DNA of 64,000 nucleotides, taken from assembly GCA_017425245.1 (NCBI GenBank), contig JAFOOX010000036.1, positions 18,513 to 82,512 of the forward strand. Reading direction: 5' to 3'. The notes beneath the pieces are model-generated. The model saw only the letters and a list, made by a program, of their open reading frames with translations, was not told where the DNA came from and searched no databases. This document shows, piece after piece, positions 16,740-26,796 of the stretch. The first letter of the stretch is position 1, and each line of letters opens with the position of its first letter. Source of the stretch: Gammaproteobacteria bacterium (GTDB lineage Bacteria > Pseudomonadota > Gammaproteobacteria > Enterobacterales > Neiellaceae). The translations under genes were made by a program, and so were the position numbers.

Positions 16740-17249
16740 ATGCCCCTGCTCGATAGTTTCTGCGTTGACCACACCCGGATGCAGGCCCCCGCTGTGCGCG
16801 TGGCCAAAACCATGACCACCCCTCATGGCGATCCGATCACCGTTTTCGATCTGCGCTTTTGCTTGCCCAATGCCGAGATCATGGGCGAGCGCGGCATCCA
16901 CACCTTGGAACACCTGTTCGCCGGCTTCATGCGTGACCACCTCAACGGCGATGGCGTCGAGATCATCGACATCTCGCCCATGGGCTGTCGCACCGGTTTC
17001 TACATGAGCCTGATCGGTCAGCCGGATGAACAGCGGGTGGCTAACGCCTGGCTGGCGGCGATGAGCGATGTGCTCCAGGTCAATGACCAGTCGCAGATCC
17101 CTGAGCTCAACCTCTACCAGTGCGGCACCGCAGCCATGCACTCGTTGGATGAAGCCCAGCAGATCGCCCGTGGCATCGTCGAGCGTGGCGTCAGCGTCAA
17201 CCGTAACGCCGAGCTGTCACTGCCCGCCGAGATGCTGGCCAAACTCTAA
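16740..17249 (+). CDS. luxS: S-ribosylhomocysteine lyase LuxS
   Basis: A 169-aa metalloenzyme that cleaves S-ribosylhomocysteine to homocysteine and the autoinducer-2 precursor DPD, closing the activated methyl cycle. Metal ligands are in HTLEH (H54, H58) and C128; the catalytic C83 is in MGCRTG and E57 is present. GGAG lies 9 nt before the ATG. Its stop overlaps by 4 nt the stop of the convergent diguanylate cyclase gene, so the two transcripts collide. Homocysteine use links it to metY (36049) and the C-S lyase at 19100. Confidence 0.96.
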   Translation: MPLLDSFCVDHTRMQAPAVRVAKTMTTPHGDPITVFDLRFCLPNAEIMGERGIHTLEHLFAGFMRDHLNGDGVEIIDISPMGCRTGFYMSLIGQPDEQRVANAWLAAMSDVLQVNDQSQIPELNLYQCGTAAMHSLDEAQQIARGIVERGVSVNRNAELSLPAEMLAKL

Positions 17250-19042
17250 CCCGCATCGGCCATCACCAGCCGATTACGACCGCGCGACTTGGCCAGATAG
17301 AGGGCCTCGTCGGCGCGGCGCTGCAGGGTCTTGCGGCTGTCGCCGGGGTGATAGCAGGCCAGACCAATAGAGCAGGTGACCTGCGGATCGCTGGCCGAAT
17401 GAGCCAGCCCCTCGCGCAGCCGCTCCAGCACCACCTCCGCCCCATGCTGCTCGGTATGGGGCAGAAAGGCGACAAACTCCTCGCCCCCCACCCGCGCCAG
17501 CAGATCGCTCCGCCTGAGCCCGGCGGCAAACACCTCTACGGCATGGCGCAGCACATCGTCGCCGCGGTCGTGCCCATAGCGATCGTTGATCTGCTTGAAG
17601 TGGTCGAGATCGATAATGGCCAGAGCAAAGGGCTGATGATGGCGCTCCTGACGGGCGATCTCCTGATCAACCACCTCGTTGAGCTTGCGCCTGTTCCAGA
17701 TGCCGGTCAGCGGATCCTTGTGTGACAGCTCACGCAACTGCCGCTCCAACAGCTTCTGCTCGGTCAGATCGAGAAAATTACCGATGATGTGGCGCTGGCG
17801 ACCGGCCACTACTAGCTGGTTGAACTCGCTGAGCTGGGCATAGCTGTCGCCATTAGCCCGTTTGCACGCCAGTTCGCCGCGCCACTTACCACTGCGCTTG
17901 AGCCCTTCGGTCACCAACTGCAGCTGCTCCGGCTCGGCCAGCAGGTTGGCAAAAGGTTGGTCAACGACCTCTTTGGCGGCAAAACCGGTGATGCGGCTAA
18001 AGGCGGCATTGACCTCCATCACCTGCCACTGGCTGTCGGTGATCACCAGTGCCGCCATCGACTCCAGCGCCGCCCGGCCCAGAGCCGCTTCGCGCCAGCG
18101 CTGGGCACGGCCATGCCACCACAGTGCCAGTAGCGGCGACAGCAGCACCACCACGCCTGCCAGCAGCAGCACCGGCCACAGATACTCCACCAGCTGCTGG
18201 CGCATCAGCTGCCAACGCTGATCGACCGTCAGCTGCCAATGTAAATGAACTGGCAAGCCATCATTGTCACCCCTTGGCAACGGTTGCTGCAGCGCCAGTA
18301 TCACCCGGCTGTGGTCATCCATCTGCTGTGGCCAAAAGGTGCCACTGTTGTCGAAACCGATCAGCGCAGGTCCCTCACCGACCGTCAGCCACACCCGGCC
18401 AAGCAGGGAACCCAGCCACATCTCCGACATCAGCGAGCGGTAACTAAGCTCCGCCACCACAAACAGCGGCTCGCCATCACCCGTCGTTACCCGCGCCACC
18501 ATCGGCCAACGCAGCTCCGCTAGCCGCTCGTCACTATCCGGTTCCGTAAGCGGCCGGGGCTGTGCGATGTAAAGGCCCAGATTCAGTCCATCAATCTGCT
18601 TTAGCCATGGCAGGCAGTCAGGATAGGACTCTTTGCCAAGCGCCACCTGCAACGGCATTCGCTGCGGATCATAGTGTCCATCAACCAGCAGACGGCCGTC
18701 ACCATCCACCAGCGCCAGTCGCCGCACCAGCCCGCTGTTCAGCATCGCCTGACGCCAGCGTGTCAGCAGCGGCGCCAAATGGCGCTGTTGGCGATCGGCG
18801 ACGAAACGTTCGAGGGAAGGGTCAGTGGCCAGCTGGCGCAACACTTGGCCATGGTTTTTACGGATGGCATCGTACAACGCGCCGCTAAAACGCAAGGCAA
18901 TGGCACCAACGGTCATGGCATTGCGCTCAGTCGCCTGCTGCAAGCGATAGTAGGCGATGGCGCCAAGGCTGCCGACCAGGGTCAACCCCATCAACACCAC
19001 CAGCGCCATCAACCGGCCAAGGGAGAGGAGTCTGTTCACCAA
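17246..19042 (-). CDS. Membrane diguanylate cyclase with PAS and GGEEF domains
   Basis: A 598-aa protein. TM1 is about 8-30, a periplasmic Cache-like sensor about 31-285 and TM2 about 286-308. A PAS domain (about 320-425, [20 protein letters not shown]) precedes GGDEF (430-598). The active motif is GGEEF (519-523) with inhibitory RRSD five residues upstream, so it should make c-di-GMP and be product-inhibited. The ligand of the periplasmic domain is unknown. It converges on luxS with overlapping stop codons. Confidence 0.88.
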   Translation of the reverse strand: MVNRLLSLGRLMALVVLMGLTLVGSLGAIAYYRLQQATERNAMTVGAIALRFSGALYDAIRKNHGQVLRQLATDPSLERFVADRQQRHLAPLLTRWRQAMLNSGLVRRLALVDGDGRLLVDGHYDPQRMPLQVALGKESYPDCLPWLKQIDGLNLGLYIAQPRPLTEPDSDERLAELRWPMVARVTTGDGEPLFVVAELSYRSLMSEMWLGSLLGRVWLTVGEGPALIGFDNSGTFWPQQMDDHSRVILALQQPLPRGDNDGLPVHLHWQLTVDQRWQLMRQQLVEYLWPVLLLAGVVVLLSPLLALWWHGRAQRWREAALGRAALESMAALVITDSQWQVMEVNAAFSRITGFAAKEVVDQPFANLLAEPEQLQLVTEGLKRSGKWRGELACKRANGDSYAQLSEFNQLVVAGRQRHIIGNFLDLTEQKLLERQLRELSHKDPLTGIWNRRKLNEVVDQEIARQERHHQPFALAIIDLDHFKQINDRYGHDRGDDVLRHAVEVFAAGLRRSDLLARVGGEEFVAFLPHTEQHGAEVVLERLREGLAHSASDPQVTCSIGLACYHPGDSRKTLQRRADEALYLAKSRGRNRLVMADAG

Positions 19043-19099
19043 CCTTGTCCCAGTCTGTTGTTGCGTGCCCTCAGCAGGCGGTTAGTTCCAGTGTAGTGA

Positions 19100-20254
19100 T
19101 CACTGACCAATCACGCCTGCCCGCTCCAGCGCTACTGCACAGCGCGCCAGACCTTGATCAAGCTGGCTACGGCTGCAGCCGAAATTCAGCCGCAGATACC
19201 CTGGCGCGCCAAACGGAGCGCCATCAGAGAGGCCGACGCCATGCTGCTCAAACCAGCCAGCGGCATCGCCAAGGCCGAGCGCGCGCAGATCGACCCAACT
19301 CAGATACGTAGCCTGTGGCTGACTATGGCTAATACCGAAACGCTGCCACAGCGCCGCCACCTGCAAACTGTTAGCGTGCAGGTAGCGGCACTGCTGATCC
19401 AGCCAGTCACCGCCCTCGCGCAGCGCCGCTTCTGCAGCCACCAGCCCGAGCAGGTTGGGGGTCGGCAGCAACCCGTGCATGGCCGTTTTGAAGCGCATGC
19501 GTAGCCTGGGATCGGCAATCAATGCCCAGGCGCAGCCGAGACCGGCCAGATTGAAACTCTTGGAGGGGGCCATCAATACAATGCTGCGTCGCGCCGCATC
19601 CTCGCTGATGGCAGCAAACGGCTGATGGCGCAGCTCCGGTTGCAGCAGCAGGTCGCTGTGGATCTCGTCACTGCACACCAGCACGTCATGGTCGGCGGCC
19701 AGCTGCGCCAGCTCGGCCAGCTCATCCGGGCGGTAAAGCGTGCCCGTGGGGTTATGAGGATTACAGAACAGCAGCAGCTGGCCGCGCCCGCTGATCGCCC
19801 GCTCCAGCACCTGGGGCAATAACCGCCAGCGGCCATCGACATGGCTCAGCGGCACGGGCTGAATGACACGGCCAGCGGCTTTGACCGCCTCAAAGAAGGG
19901 TGGATAGACCGGCGTCGGCACCAGCACCGGCAGATCGGTGATGCCCAGCGCCCGCACCACCAGATGCAGCGCTGGCACCAGCCCCGGCAGGTAGACCAGC
20001 GACGTCCCCTCCGGTTGCCACTGGTAGCGGTCAGCACACCAGTGGCGGATGGCGCTGGTCAAGGAGGCGCTGGGCCGGCCGTAACCAAAGATGCCATGAG
20101 CCACCCGCTGCTGCAGCGCTGCCAGCACCGCCGGCGGTGCCATGAATTCAGAGTCCGCCACCCACATCGGCAACACGTCGCGGCCCGCATAGCGGCTCCA
20201 TTTGCTGCTGTCGCTGGTGGAGCGGTCATGGATCTGGTCGAAATCGAACAACAT
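19100..20254 (-). CDS. patB: MalY/PatB-family PLP-dependent cystathionine beta-lyase
   Basis: A 384-aa fold-type I aminotransferase-like enzyme that cleaves C-S bonds of cystathionine or cysteine conjugates. ATG 20254 is chosen because GAGGGG precedes it; an upstream TTG (20272) is less likely. Visible motifs: GIFGYG near residue 55, CNPHNPTG (164-171), SDEIHSDL (195-202) and the PLP lysine in APSKSFNLAGL (K232). Whether it is MalY-like (also a regulator) or PatB-like cannot be told. It is a single gene, divergent from pldB. Confidence 0.88.
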   Translation of the reverse strand: MLFDFDQIHDRSTSDSSKWSRYAGRDVLPMWVADSEFMAPPAVLAALQQRVAHGIFGYGRPSASLTSAIRHWCADRYQWQPEGTSLVYLPGLVPALHLVVRALGITDLPVLVPTPVYPPFFEAVKAAGRVIQPVPLSHVDGRWRLLPQVLERAISGRGQLLLFCNPHNPTGTLYRPDELAELAQLAADHDVLVCSDEIHSDLLLQPELRHQPFAAISEDAARRSIVLMAPSKSFNLAGLGCAWALIADPRLRMRFKTAMHGLLPTPNLLGLVAAEAALREGGDWLDQQCRYLHANSLQVAALWQRFGISHSQPQATYLSWVDLRALGLGDAAGWFEQHGVGLSDGAPFGAPGYLRLNFGCSRSQLDQGLARCAVALERAGVIGQ

Positions 20255-20412
20255 CGGCCCCTCGTTGCCCAAAACCGTCGATCGCGGCTCCCGTATTCAA
20301 GCGGTGGCATGCTGCTGCCGTCAAGGCGCAAGCCTGCAAGCGTGACCGCAGCGCGTTATAGTGCAGCCAGGAATCACCATGCCCAACCGCTTTTCATCTG
20401 TCAGGAGTAGCT

Positions 20413-21426
20413 GTGCCCGCTGACGGCGCCCCATTTATCAGCAACGAAGCAACCCTTAGCGAGCGCTTGGCCGACATCGCCAGCCATCTGCAAGCCAGTC
20501 GGCGGCCCCTGCGCTGGAGAGGCCAAGGCGGGATTGAACTGGTCGGCGAAGCCTTCGGCAACAGCGCTGCCGAGCGGGCCGTACTGCTGGTCACGGGCCG
20601 GGTCGAGAGCTTTCTCAAATATGACGAACTGACGGATGAGCTGCTGCGCAATGGCTACGCCGTCTACCGTTTCGACCATCGTGGGCAGGGGCTGTCAGGC
20701 CGCTTGCTAGCCGACCGCCACAAGGGCCATATCGATAGCTACGCCGCTTTTGTAGCCGATCTGCAGCAGGTGATCGCCTCCATCAGCAGCAACGGCAGCC
20801 ACCACCACCTGCTGCTAATCGCCCACTCCATGGGGGCTTGTATCAGCGCCCTGGCCCTGGCCGACAGCCGCACCACTGCAATCACTGGCGCTGCTCTCTG
20901 CTCGCCGATGGTCCGCCTGAAGAGCGGAGGCCTGCCGCACTGGGCGGCGCTGGTGTGGCTTAACCTGTGGCACCTGCTGCTAAGCTGGCTGCATCGGGCC
21001 AGCGGTGACTCGCCCTATTTTCGTGACGGCGGCCCCTATCGCGAGCGGCCGTTCGAAGACAACCACATCAGCCATAGCCTGACCCGTTACCGGATGTTTC
21101 GGGCCATGCTGGCCCAGCGGCCTGACACTCAACTGGGCGATCCAACCCTGGCGTGGGTGGCACGCAGCTTCCGCGCAGCTGCCCGCGCCGTCACCCTTGC
21201 CAGCCAGATCCGCGCCCCCTTGCTGGTTCTGGAAGCCGGCGCTGATCCGCTTATCGATCCACGCGGCATCGCCCGCTTTTGCTTGCGCGCGCCGCACTGC
21301 CGCTACCTGCGCATTGATCATGCCCGCCACGAACTGCTGTTCGAAAGCGACCCGATGCGCCAACCGGCACTGCTGGCGATCTACCGTTTCTTTGACCACT
21401 GCTGTAGTGGAGCACCCCAGCCATGA
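20413..21426 (+). CDS. pldB: Lysophospholipase L2 (alpha/beta hydrolase)
   Basis: A 337-aa protein, close to E. coli PldB (340). The GTG start at 20413 has AGGAG upstream. The catalytic nucleophile is S139 in AHSMG, with FDHRGQGLSGR (88-98) as the oxyanion/strand motif and the likely acid in GADPLIDPRG and base in DHARHELL. It hydrolyses lysophospholipids at the cytoplasmic membrane. Its last codons overlap the start of yigL (ATGA), the same pair as in E. coli, showing an operon. Confidence 0.9.
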   Translation: MPADGAPFISNEATLSERLADIASHLQASRRPLRWRGQGGIELVGEAFGNSAAERAVLLVTGRVESFLKYDELTDELLRNGYAVYRFDHRGQGLSGRLLADRHKGHIDSYAAFVADLQQVIASISSNGSHHHLLLIAHSMGACISALALADSRTTAITGAALCSPMVRLKSGGLPHWAALVWLNLWHLLLSWLHRASGDSPYFRDGGPYRERPFEDNHISHSLTRYRMFRAMLAQRPDTQLGDPTLAWVARSFRAAARAVTLASQIRAPLLVLEAGADPLIDPRGIARFCLRAPHCRYLRIDHARHELLFESDPMRQPALLAIYRFFDHCCSGAPQP

Positions 21427-22238
21427 TTCATCTCATCGTCACCGACCTCGACGGCACCCTGCTCACCCCCGATCACCAATTGCTGCCCTTCAGCGCCGCC
21501 ACCTTGCGTGCGGTAGCCACCAGCGGCCGCCAGCTAGTGATCGCCTCCGGCCGCCCCTGGCGCGATGTCTCCCATTTCCGCAACGCACTGGATCTGCCGA
21601 TGATGCTGATCACCAGCAACGGTGCCCGCGTTCACGATCAGAGCGGTCACCTGCTGTTTCGCCACGATCTACCGTCATCGGTGGTCGCAGAACTGCTGGC
21701 TCTCGACACCCCGCCTGAGTTTCATCTCAATCTATACGTCGACGATGAGTGGCTGGTGGTCGATGACTACCCAGAGCTACTGGCCTTCTACACCGCCAGC
21801 GGTTTCGGTTATCGCCGACTGGACCGTGATCAGCTGCCCCTTAAAGGGGTAGCCAAACTGTTCTGGGTCGGACCACCCGAGCTACTCAACCAATGGCAGC
21901 AACAACTTGAGCTACACTTCGGTAAAAACATCCATGCGGTGTTTTCGAACCGCGACTGCTTGGAAGTGATGGCAGCCGGGGTGAGCAAAGGCGAAGCCTT
22001 GCAGGTGGTGCTCGACAGCCACGGGTTGGATGCCAATCAAGTTATGGCCTTCGGTGATGGCCTTAACGATCTGGAGATGTTGAAGGCCGTAGGGCATCCT
22101 AGGTTGATGGCTAACGCCGATCCACGGCTGGTGACTCAGCTACCGGGGGCGCAGCAAATCGGCCATTGCCGGGACCAAGCTGTCGCGGTCTATCTGCAGC
22201 AATGGCTGGCAGAAAATGAAGCGCTAACACAAAGCTGA
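21423..22238 (+). CDS. yigL: HAD-IIB phosphatase YigL (pyridoxal/sugar phosphatase)
   Basis: A 271-aa Cof-type hydrolase. Motif I is DLDGTLL with nucleophile D8 and D10, motif III is SKGEAL and motif IV is GDGLNDLEM, with the large C2 cap between. E. coli YigL dephosphorylates pyridoxal phosphate and is a target of SgrS during glucose-phosphate stress; that regulation cannot be seen here. It starts inside the pldB stop (4-nt overlap) and is translated from the same message. Confidence 0.88.
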   Translation: MIHLIVTDLDGTLLTPDHQLLPFSAATLRAVATSGRQLVIASGRPWRDVSHFRNALDLPMMLITSNGARVHDQSGHLLFRHDLPSSVVAELLALDTPPEFHLNLYVDDEWLVVDDYPELLAFYTASGFGYRRLDRDQLPLKGVAKLFWVGPPELLNQWQQQLELHFGKNIHAVFSNRDCLEVMAAGVSKGEALQVVLDSHGLDANQVMAFGDGLNDLEMLKAVGHPRLMANADPRLVTQLPGAQQIGHCRDQAVAVYLQQWLAENEALTQS

Positions 22239-22341
22239 TCTGGATCGCTATTTGCCAGCGTCGTTGGTCAAAAACAAAACGGTGCTGTGGTACATTGTCG
22301 CGCCGGTCACCCTAGGCGCGATTTTGGTGGAGTTTTGAGCC

Positions 22342-22818
22342 ATGACAACGCGTTCACTGCTTCTGTTGATGTCCCTGATGCTGAGCAAGGCGGCTTTTGC
22401 TGGCGTATACCAATGCGCTGACGGAACCTTCAGCGACCGACCCTGCGCCGATCCTGGCGGCAAGTCGGTCAATCTGCATGCTGCTCCCCAGGCGCCGGCC
22501 CAGTTTGACGGCCTAGCCGAAATACAAAGTGTGGATGTCGTTGCCGGCCATGCCAGTGGTGCAGCAGCTGCAGCTGACACCAGAGCCTGTAATCTGGCTG
22601 ATTACCAGACCAAAGCGGCCATCGAACAAGGAATTAGGAGCTGGTCGGTCAGCCGCTGCATGACGATGGATCAAGTGGAGCGCGTCACCCGCCGAGCCCA
22701 ATATGATCAGTTCCGCCATATCAATGGCAATGGTCAGGAAGTGGTTGAATGGGTTTATAACGGCCTGCAACCGGGCCGTGTTATCTTTGTTGACGGCCGA
22801 GTGGTCGACTTGCGCTGA
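22342..22818 (+). CDS. DUF4124-domain exported protein
   Basis: A 158-aa protein with a signal peptide (1-20, SKAAFA) followed by the DUF4124 hallmark GVYQCADGTFSDRPCAD, a short beta segment with two cysteines. The C-terminal part has two more cysteines (RACN, SRCM) that may form disulphides. It is probably periplasmic; the biochemical role is unknown. GGTGGAG precedes the ATG. It lies 40 nt upstream of lemA and may be transcribed with it. Confidence 0.72.
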   Translation: MTTRSLLLLMSLMLSKAAFAGVYQCADGTFSDRPCADPGGKSVNLHAAPQAPAQFDGLAEIQSVDVVAGHASGAAAAADTRACNLADYQTKAAIEQGIRSWSVSRCMTMDQVERVTRRAQYDQFRHINGNGQEVVEWVYNGLQPGRVIFVDGRVVDLR

Positions 22819-22857
22819 TTCCGTTGTGCTTCAATTCCATTGCAAGGAGTGGTTGAT

Positions 22858-23442
22858 ATGGGATTGTGGATACTGCTGGCGCTGCTGATTGCCCTGTTCG
22901 TTTATGCCATCAGCCTCTATAACGGGCTGGTGGCAGGCCGCAATAACTTCCGTAACGCTTTTGCCCAAATCGACGTTCAATTGACCCGGCGCTACGAACT
23001 GATCCCCAATCTGGTGGAAGCCGCTAAAGGCTATCTCAACCACGAAAAGGACACCCTTGAGGCAGTGATGGCTGCCCGCAATGGCGCCTCAGCCGCCAAC
23101 AAGGCCGCCTCTGCCCACCCCGAAGATAGTGCAGCCATCAACGCCCTGAGCGCCGCCGAAGGGCTGCTTGGCAGTGCTTTGGGACGCTTTTACGCAGTAG
23201 CCGAGGCCTACCCTGACCTCAAGGCAGATGCCACCATTAGCCGCTTGATGGAAGAACTGGCCAGTACCGAAAACCGCATCGCCTTTGCCCGTCAGGCCTA
23301 TAACGATGCAGTGATGAGCTACAACAACGGCCGTGAACAGTTCCCTGGCAATCTGGTGGCCAACCGCTACGGCTTTAGCGCTGCCAGCCTGCTGGAAATT
23401 GGTGCCGAGACCCACCGCCAGGCCCCTGCCGTCAAGTTCTGA
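22858..23442 (+). CDS. lemA: LemA family protein
   Basis: A 194-aa protein from ATG 22858 (AAGGAG 9 nt upstream), preferred over the in-frame TTG at 22840. It has an N-terminal transmembrane helix (GLWILLALLIALFVYAI) followed by the LemA four-helix domain with LTRRYELIPNLVEAAKGY, ENRIAFARQAYNDAV and FPGNLVA. The function of the family is unclear. It is very often paired with an M48 or TPM protein, and here the next gene (13 nt away) encodes an M48 protease. Confidence 0.92.
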   Translation: MGLWILLALLIALFVYAISLYNGLVAGRNNFRNAFAQIDVQLTRRYELIPNLVEAAKGYLNHEKDTLEAVMAARNGASAANKAASAHPEDSAAINALSAAEGLLGSALGRFYAVAEAYPDLKADATISRLMEELASTENRIAFARQAYNDAVMSYNNGREQFPGNLVANRYGFSAASLLEIGAETHRQAPAVKF

Positions 23443-23454
23443 GCTCGCTAACGT

Positions 23455-25251
23455 ATGGACTTCCGCCACCACCAGAGCCTGCACCGGCGACGCAGCCTGT
23501 GGTTGCTGGCCAGTTTTTGCGCTGCCGTTGCGGCCACAGTGGCAGGTGTCAATCTGCTCACCTACATCGGCTGGCTGTGGTTTGCCGCCCCGCCCCACAG
23601 CGCGCCCTTCACCACCTTCTCCTGGTTGCTTTGGCTACAACACCCCCTGTGCTGGATCAGCGTTGCAACCACGCTGGCCGTGATCCTGCTCGGTTCAGCG
23701 CTGCGCCTGATGGAGCTGCGTGGCGGTGGCGTGGCGGTGGCGCTGATGATGGGCGGCCGCGAGATTCAGCGCAGCAGTGGCGACGAGCATGAGCGACGCT
23801 TGCTGAATGTGGTCGACGAAATGGCCATCGCCGCGAGCCAGCTACCACCACGGCTGTTCGTCATTGACCGGGAGCGGGCGCTTAATGCATTTGTCGCAGG
23901 TACCAGCCCGGCCAACAGTGCACTGGTGGTCACCGAAGGGCTGCTGGCTACCTTGAGCCGGGATCAGCTGCAGGGGGTGGTGGCCCATGAGTTTGGCCAT
24001 ATCCTGCAGGGCGACGTCGCGCTCACCACCCGGCTGATCGGCTATCTGGCCGGCATTTTGATGATCAGCCGCATTGGCCGTTTCCTGGTGCGACTGAATG
24101 TCGGCAACGGCGAGGTACGAAGCCGCCGCGATGGCCGCATCGCTATCCCACTGCTGTTGCTCGGGCTAGCCCTGTGGCTGGTCGGCTGGATCGGCTGGAT
24201 CGGTGGCCGACTGATTCAGGCTGCAGTCTCACGTCAGCGCGAATATCTGGCAGATGCCACGGCCGTGCAACTCACCCGTCAGACCGAAGGGCTAGCCGGT
24301 GCCCTTAAACAGATCCTTGAGCACCCTCTCGGCGGCCGGCTGCTTCATATCAAAGCCAGCGAAGTAAGCCACCTGTGCATCGCCAACAGCCTCCATGGCC
24401 AGAGCTGGCTGGCGACTCATCCGCCACTGGATGCGCGTATCCGTAAGCTCCAGCCGTGGTTCCGACTCCTGCGTCGCCAACAACACCAACCAACCAGCAA
24501 AGCTCCACAGCCCACACCAGCCGTCAGCGCCGAAAATGGGGCCCAGCAAATGCTGAGCAGCCTGCAGCAACAGTGTGGCGATGCCCTGCAACAACCCGAA
24601 CTGGCGGCCAGTGAGCTACTGGTGCTGCTGGCCTTGGCCCAGCGCCAGCCACAGCAGGCGCTGGCACTGATTGGTGGGAGTGATGAGCAGCAGTTAACCC
24701 TGGATCTGCAGCGCCAGAAGCTGGCGGATCTGAGCGAAGCGCAGCGCCTGCCCTTACTTCAGCTACTGATCGCCACCGCCCGCCAGCTGCCTTTGGCTAG
24801 CCAACAGCAGTTGACCCGCCAGCTACTGCAGGTGGTGGACAGCGACGGCGACCATGACCTGTTTGATCTGCTGGCACTGGCCCTGTGGCAGCAGCACGCC
24901 CAGCCATCACCGGCACCAGCGCCGATCCATCGCTATCAGCAGGTTGAAGCAGAACTGCTGCTGCTGTTCTCGCTCCTGGCGCATAGCGGCCACGGCGATC
25001 CCCAAGCCGCCTTCCAGCTCGCCGCCAGCGGCTTCAAGCTAACGACTGACCAACCGTTAGCACCGGCGGCATTCAGCGGCGAGCGCATTAGTAGCGCGTT
25101 GCAACGTCTGTCTGGCCTCCACCCCCTACTGCGCCAGCCGCTATTTGACGCCTGCCGCGAAACCGCGATGGCCGATGGCCACCAGTCACCCGCCGAGCAA
25201 CAGCTGCTGACGCTGCTGGCACTGGTACTGCAGCTACCGCCGCCACGCTAG
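23455..25251 (+). CDS. Large M48-family metalloprotease with C-terminal TerB-like tail
   Basis: A 598-aa integral membrane zinc protease. Two N-terminal helices (about 14-42 and 63-84) precede HEFGH (178-182). Two more helices lie around 190-245, and REYLADATAV supplies the third zinc ligand. HtpX is about 290 residues; this protein carries some 270 extra residues, Gln/Leu-rich and helical. They end in RETAMADGHQSPAEQQLL, which resembles TerB-like domains. Pairing with LemA and a TerB-like tail is a known LemA-neighbour arrangement, probably for membrane protein quality control. The substrate is unknown. Confidence 0.88.
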   Translation: MDFRHHQSLHRRRSLWLLASFCAAVAATVAGVNLLTYIGWLWFAAPPHSAPFTTFSWLLWLQHPLCWISVATTLAVILLGSALRLMELRGGGVAVALMMGGREIQRSSGDEHERRLLNVVDEMAIAASQLPPRLFVIDRERALNAFVAGTSPANSALVVTEGLLATLSRDQLQGVVAHEFGHILQGDVALTTRLIGYLAGILMISRIGRFLVRLNVGNGEVRSRRDGRIAIPLLLLGLALWLVGWIGWIGGRLIQAAVSRQREYLADATAVQLTRQTEGLAGALKQILEHPLGGRLLHIKASEVSHLCIANSLHGQSWLATHPPLDARIRKLQPWFRLLRRQQHQPTSKAPQPTPAVSAENGAQQMLSSLQQQCGDALQQPELAASELLVLLALAQRQPQQALALIGGSDEQQLTLDLQRQKLADLSEAQRLPLLQLLIATARQLPLASQQQLTRQLLQVVDSDGDHDLFDLLALALWQQHAQPSPAPAPIHRYQQVEAELLLLFSLLAHSGHGDPQAAFQLAASGFKLTTDQPLAPAAFSGERISSALQRLSGLHPLLRQPLFDACRETAMADGHQSPAEQQLLTLLALVLQLPPPR

Positions 25252-25309
25252 ACTGGCCGCCCGCCGGGGGGCCACGTATGCTGGGCCCATCACCGGTCTG
25301 GAGGCACCT

Positions 25310-26494
25310 ATGGTCATTACCCCCCTGCTATCCGGCAATGTTGCTCGCAACTGCCACCCTCTTGGCTGCCAGCGGCTGATTGAGCAACAACTGCAGCAGC
25401 TGGCAACCATCGGCCCTATAGCCACCCCCAAGCGGGTGCTGATCCTCGGCGGTTCGTCCGGTTTGGGACTGGCGGCGCGCCTCGTCTGTGCCTTTGGGGG
25501 TGGGGCCACTACTTACAGCCTGGCAGTTGAACGGCCACCGCGTGACGGCCAGCCTGGCAGCGCGGGTTATTACCAGCAGCAGCATGTCACCCGGCTGGCC
25601 CGGGAGCGCGGCCTCGGCGCTTGGGACTACCTGGGCGATCTGTTTGCGGCCGACACCCTGACCACCGTCTGCAACCAGCTGCGCGCCACCCTGGGCCAGA
25701 TCGATCTGGTGATCTACAGCGTTGCCAGCGGCCGGCGAGAAACCAACGGCCAGCTCTGGCAATCGGTACTCAAGCCGGTTGCTGCGCCGATCGAAGGATT
25801 ATCACTGCGGTTACAGCCGTTGGGGGTGGAAGCCCAGCACATCGAACCGGCCAGCGCGGCCGAGGTCAACGCCACCATCAAGGTGATGGGTGGCGAACCC
25901 TGGCAGCAGTGGCTGGAAGCGCTGCTGGCAGCAGACCTGCTGGCGCCCGGTGCCCGTACCCTGGCGTTTTCATACATTGGCCCCAACTGGACAGCCCCCA
26001 TCTATCGCCATGGCACCATCGGTATCGCCAAGGAGCACCTGCATGCCAGCGCCAATCAGCTCAACGAGCGACTGGCAGCAACCATTGGTGGCAGCGCCCA
26101 TGCGGTGGTTTGCCAGGCACTGATCACCAAGGCGAGCGTCTTTATTCCACTGCTGTCGAGCTATCTGGCCGCACTGCATGCGGTGCTCGAAGAGAGCGAA
26201 GGCGATGAGGGGCCGCTGGGACAGATGGTAAGGCTGTTCCGCGACCGCTTGGGGTCCCAGGTGATCACCGATGAGGACCGGCTGATACGTCTGGATGACA
26301 AGGAGCTGGCGCGCGAGGTGCAACAGGCGGTGGCCATACGGCTGGCCGGCTTGAACCCAGACAATGCAGAGGAACGACTGCAGTTGGAACGTTTCAGGGC
26401 CGACTTCCTGCAACTGTTCGGCTTTGGCATCGACGGCGTGGATTATCAGCAACCGCTGCCGGCGGAGCTGTTGCTGGCAGACGCCAACCGCTGA
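25310..26494 (+). CDS. Divergent FabV-like trans-2-enoyl reductase paralogue
   Basis: A 394-aa protein homologous along its length to the canonical FabV at 31190-32371. The catalytic Y-x8-K pair is kept (Y232, K241, IYRHGTIGIAK). Several conserved blocks have drifted: the cofactor loop is GGSSGLGLAAR instead of [11 protein letters not shown], the segment after beta 3 is VERPPRDG instead of FEKEGEEN, and QALITKASVFIP replaces [12 protein letters not shown]. It may therefore differ in cofactor or acyl substrate. GGAGG precedes the ATG and a strong terminator follows. FabV reduces enoyl-ACP/CoA in fatty-acid synthesis and resists triclosan. Confidence 0.85.
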   Translation: MVITPLLSGNVARNCHPLGCQRLIEQQLQQLATIGPIATPKRVLILGGSSGLGLAARLVCAFGGGATTYSLAVERPPRDGQPGSAGYYQQQHVTRLARERGLGAWDYLGDLFAADTLTTVCNQLRATLGQIDLVIYSVASGRRETNGQLWQSVLKPVAAPIEGLSLRLQPLGVEAQHIEPASAAEVNATIKVMGGEPWQQWLEALLAADLLAPGARTLAFSYIGPNWTAPIYRHGTIGIAKEHLHASANQLNERLAATIGGSAHAVVCQALITKASVFIPLLSSYLAALHAVLEESEGDEGPLGQMVRLFRDRLGSQVITDEDRLIRLDDKELAREVQQAVAIRLAGLNPDNAEERLQLERFRADFLQLFGFGIDGVDYQQPLPAELLLADANR

Positions 26495-26513
26495 GCCTCT
26501 GGCCCCAAAAGAG

Positions 26514-26544
26514 AAAGGGGCCGACATCCGGTCGGCCCCTTTCG
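26514..26544 (+). terminator. Rho-independent terminator after the fabV paralogue
   Basis: Arms AAAGGGGCCGAC and GTCGGCCCCTTT around loop ATCCG; a 12-bp perfect stem. The stretch from here to the next terminator (26545-26753) holds no gene; only a short palindrome TTGGCATGATGCCAA was noticed. Confidence 0.8.
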
Positions 26545-26753
26545 CAGCATCCCTCTGGAGAAGGGCGAGGCGGTTTTTACCGACCCGTTGTTATATTAGA
26601 GCTGCGGCTCAATTTTGGCCCAAAGTCGCTCAATGCGACATCTGCCAAAGGCAAATCGACGCCAATCCAGGCCAGCTTTTGGCATGATGCCAAAGGCCAA
26701 ACTGTAAGCGTCCATTTACATTTTTACTTTACGTCGTCCCTGGCTGGCAGCGA

Positions 26754-26780
26754 ACAAAAACGCCGCCCTCAGGCGGCGTC
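26754..26780 (-). terminator. Rho-independent terminator for the lipoprotein gene
   Basis: On the minus strand GACGCCGCC-TGAG-GGCGGCGT is followed by TTTTGTT, 17 nt after the stop of the gene at 26797. Confidence 0.85.
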
Positions 26781-26796
26781 TGAACAGACCGGCCCC

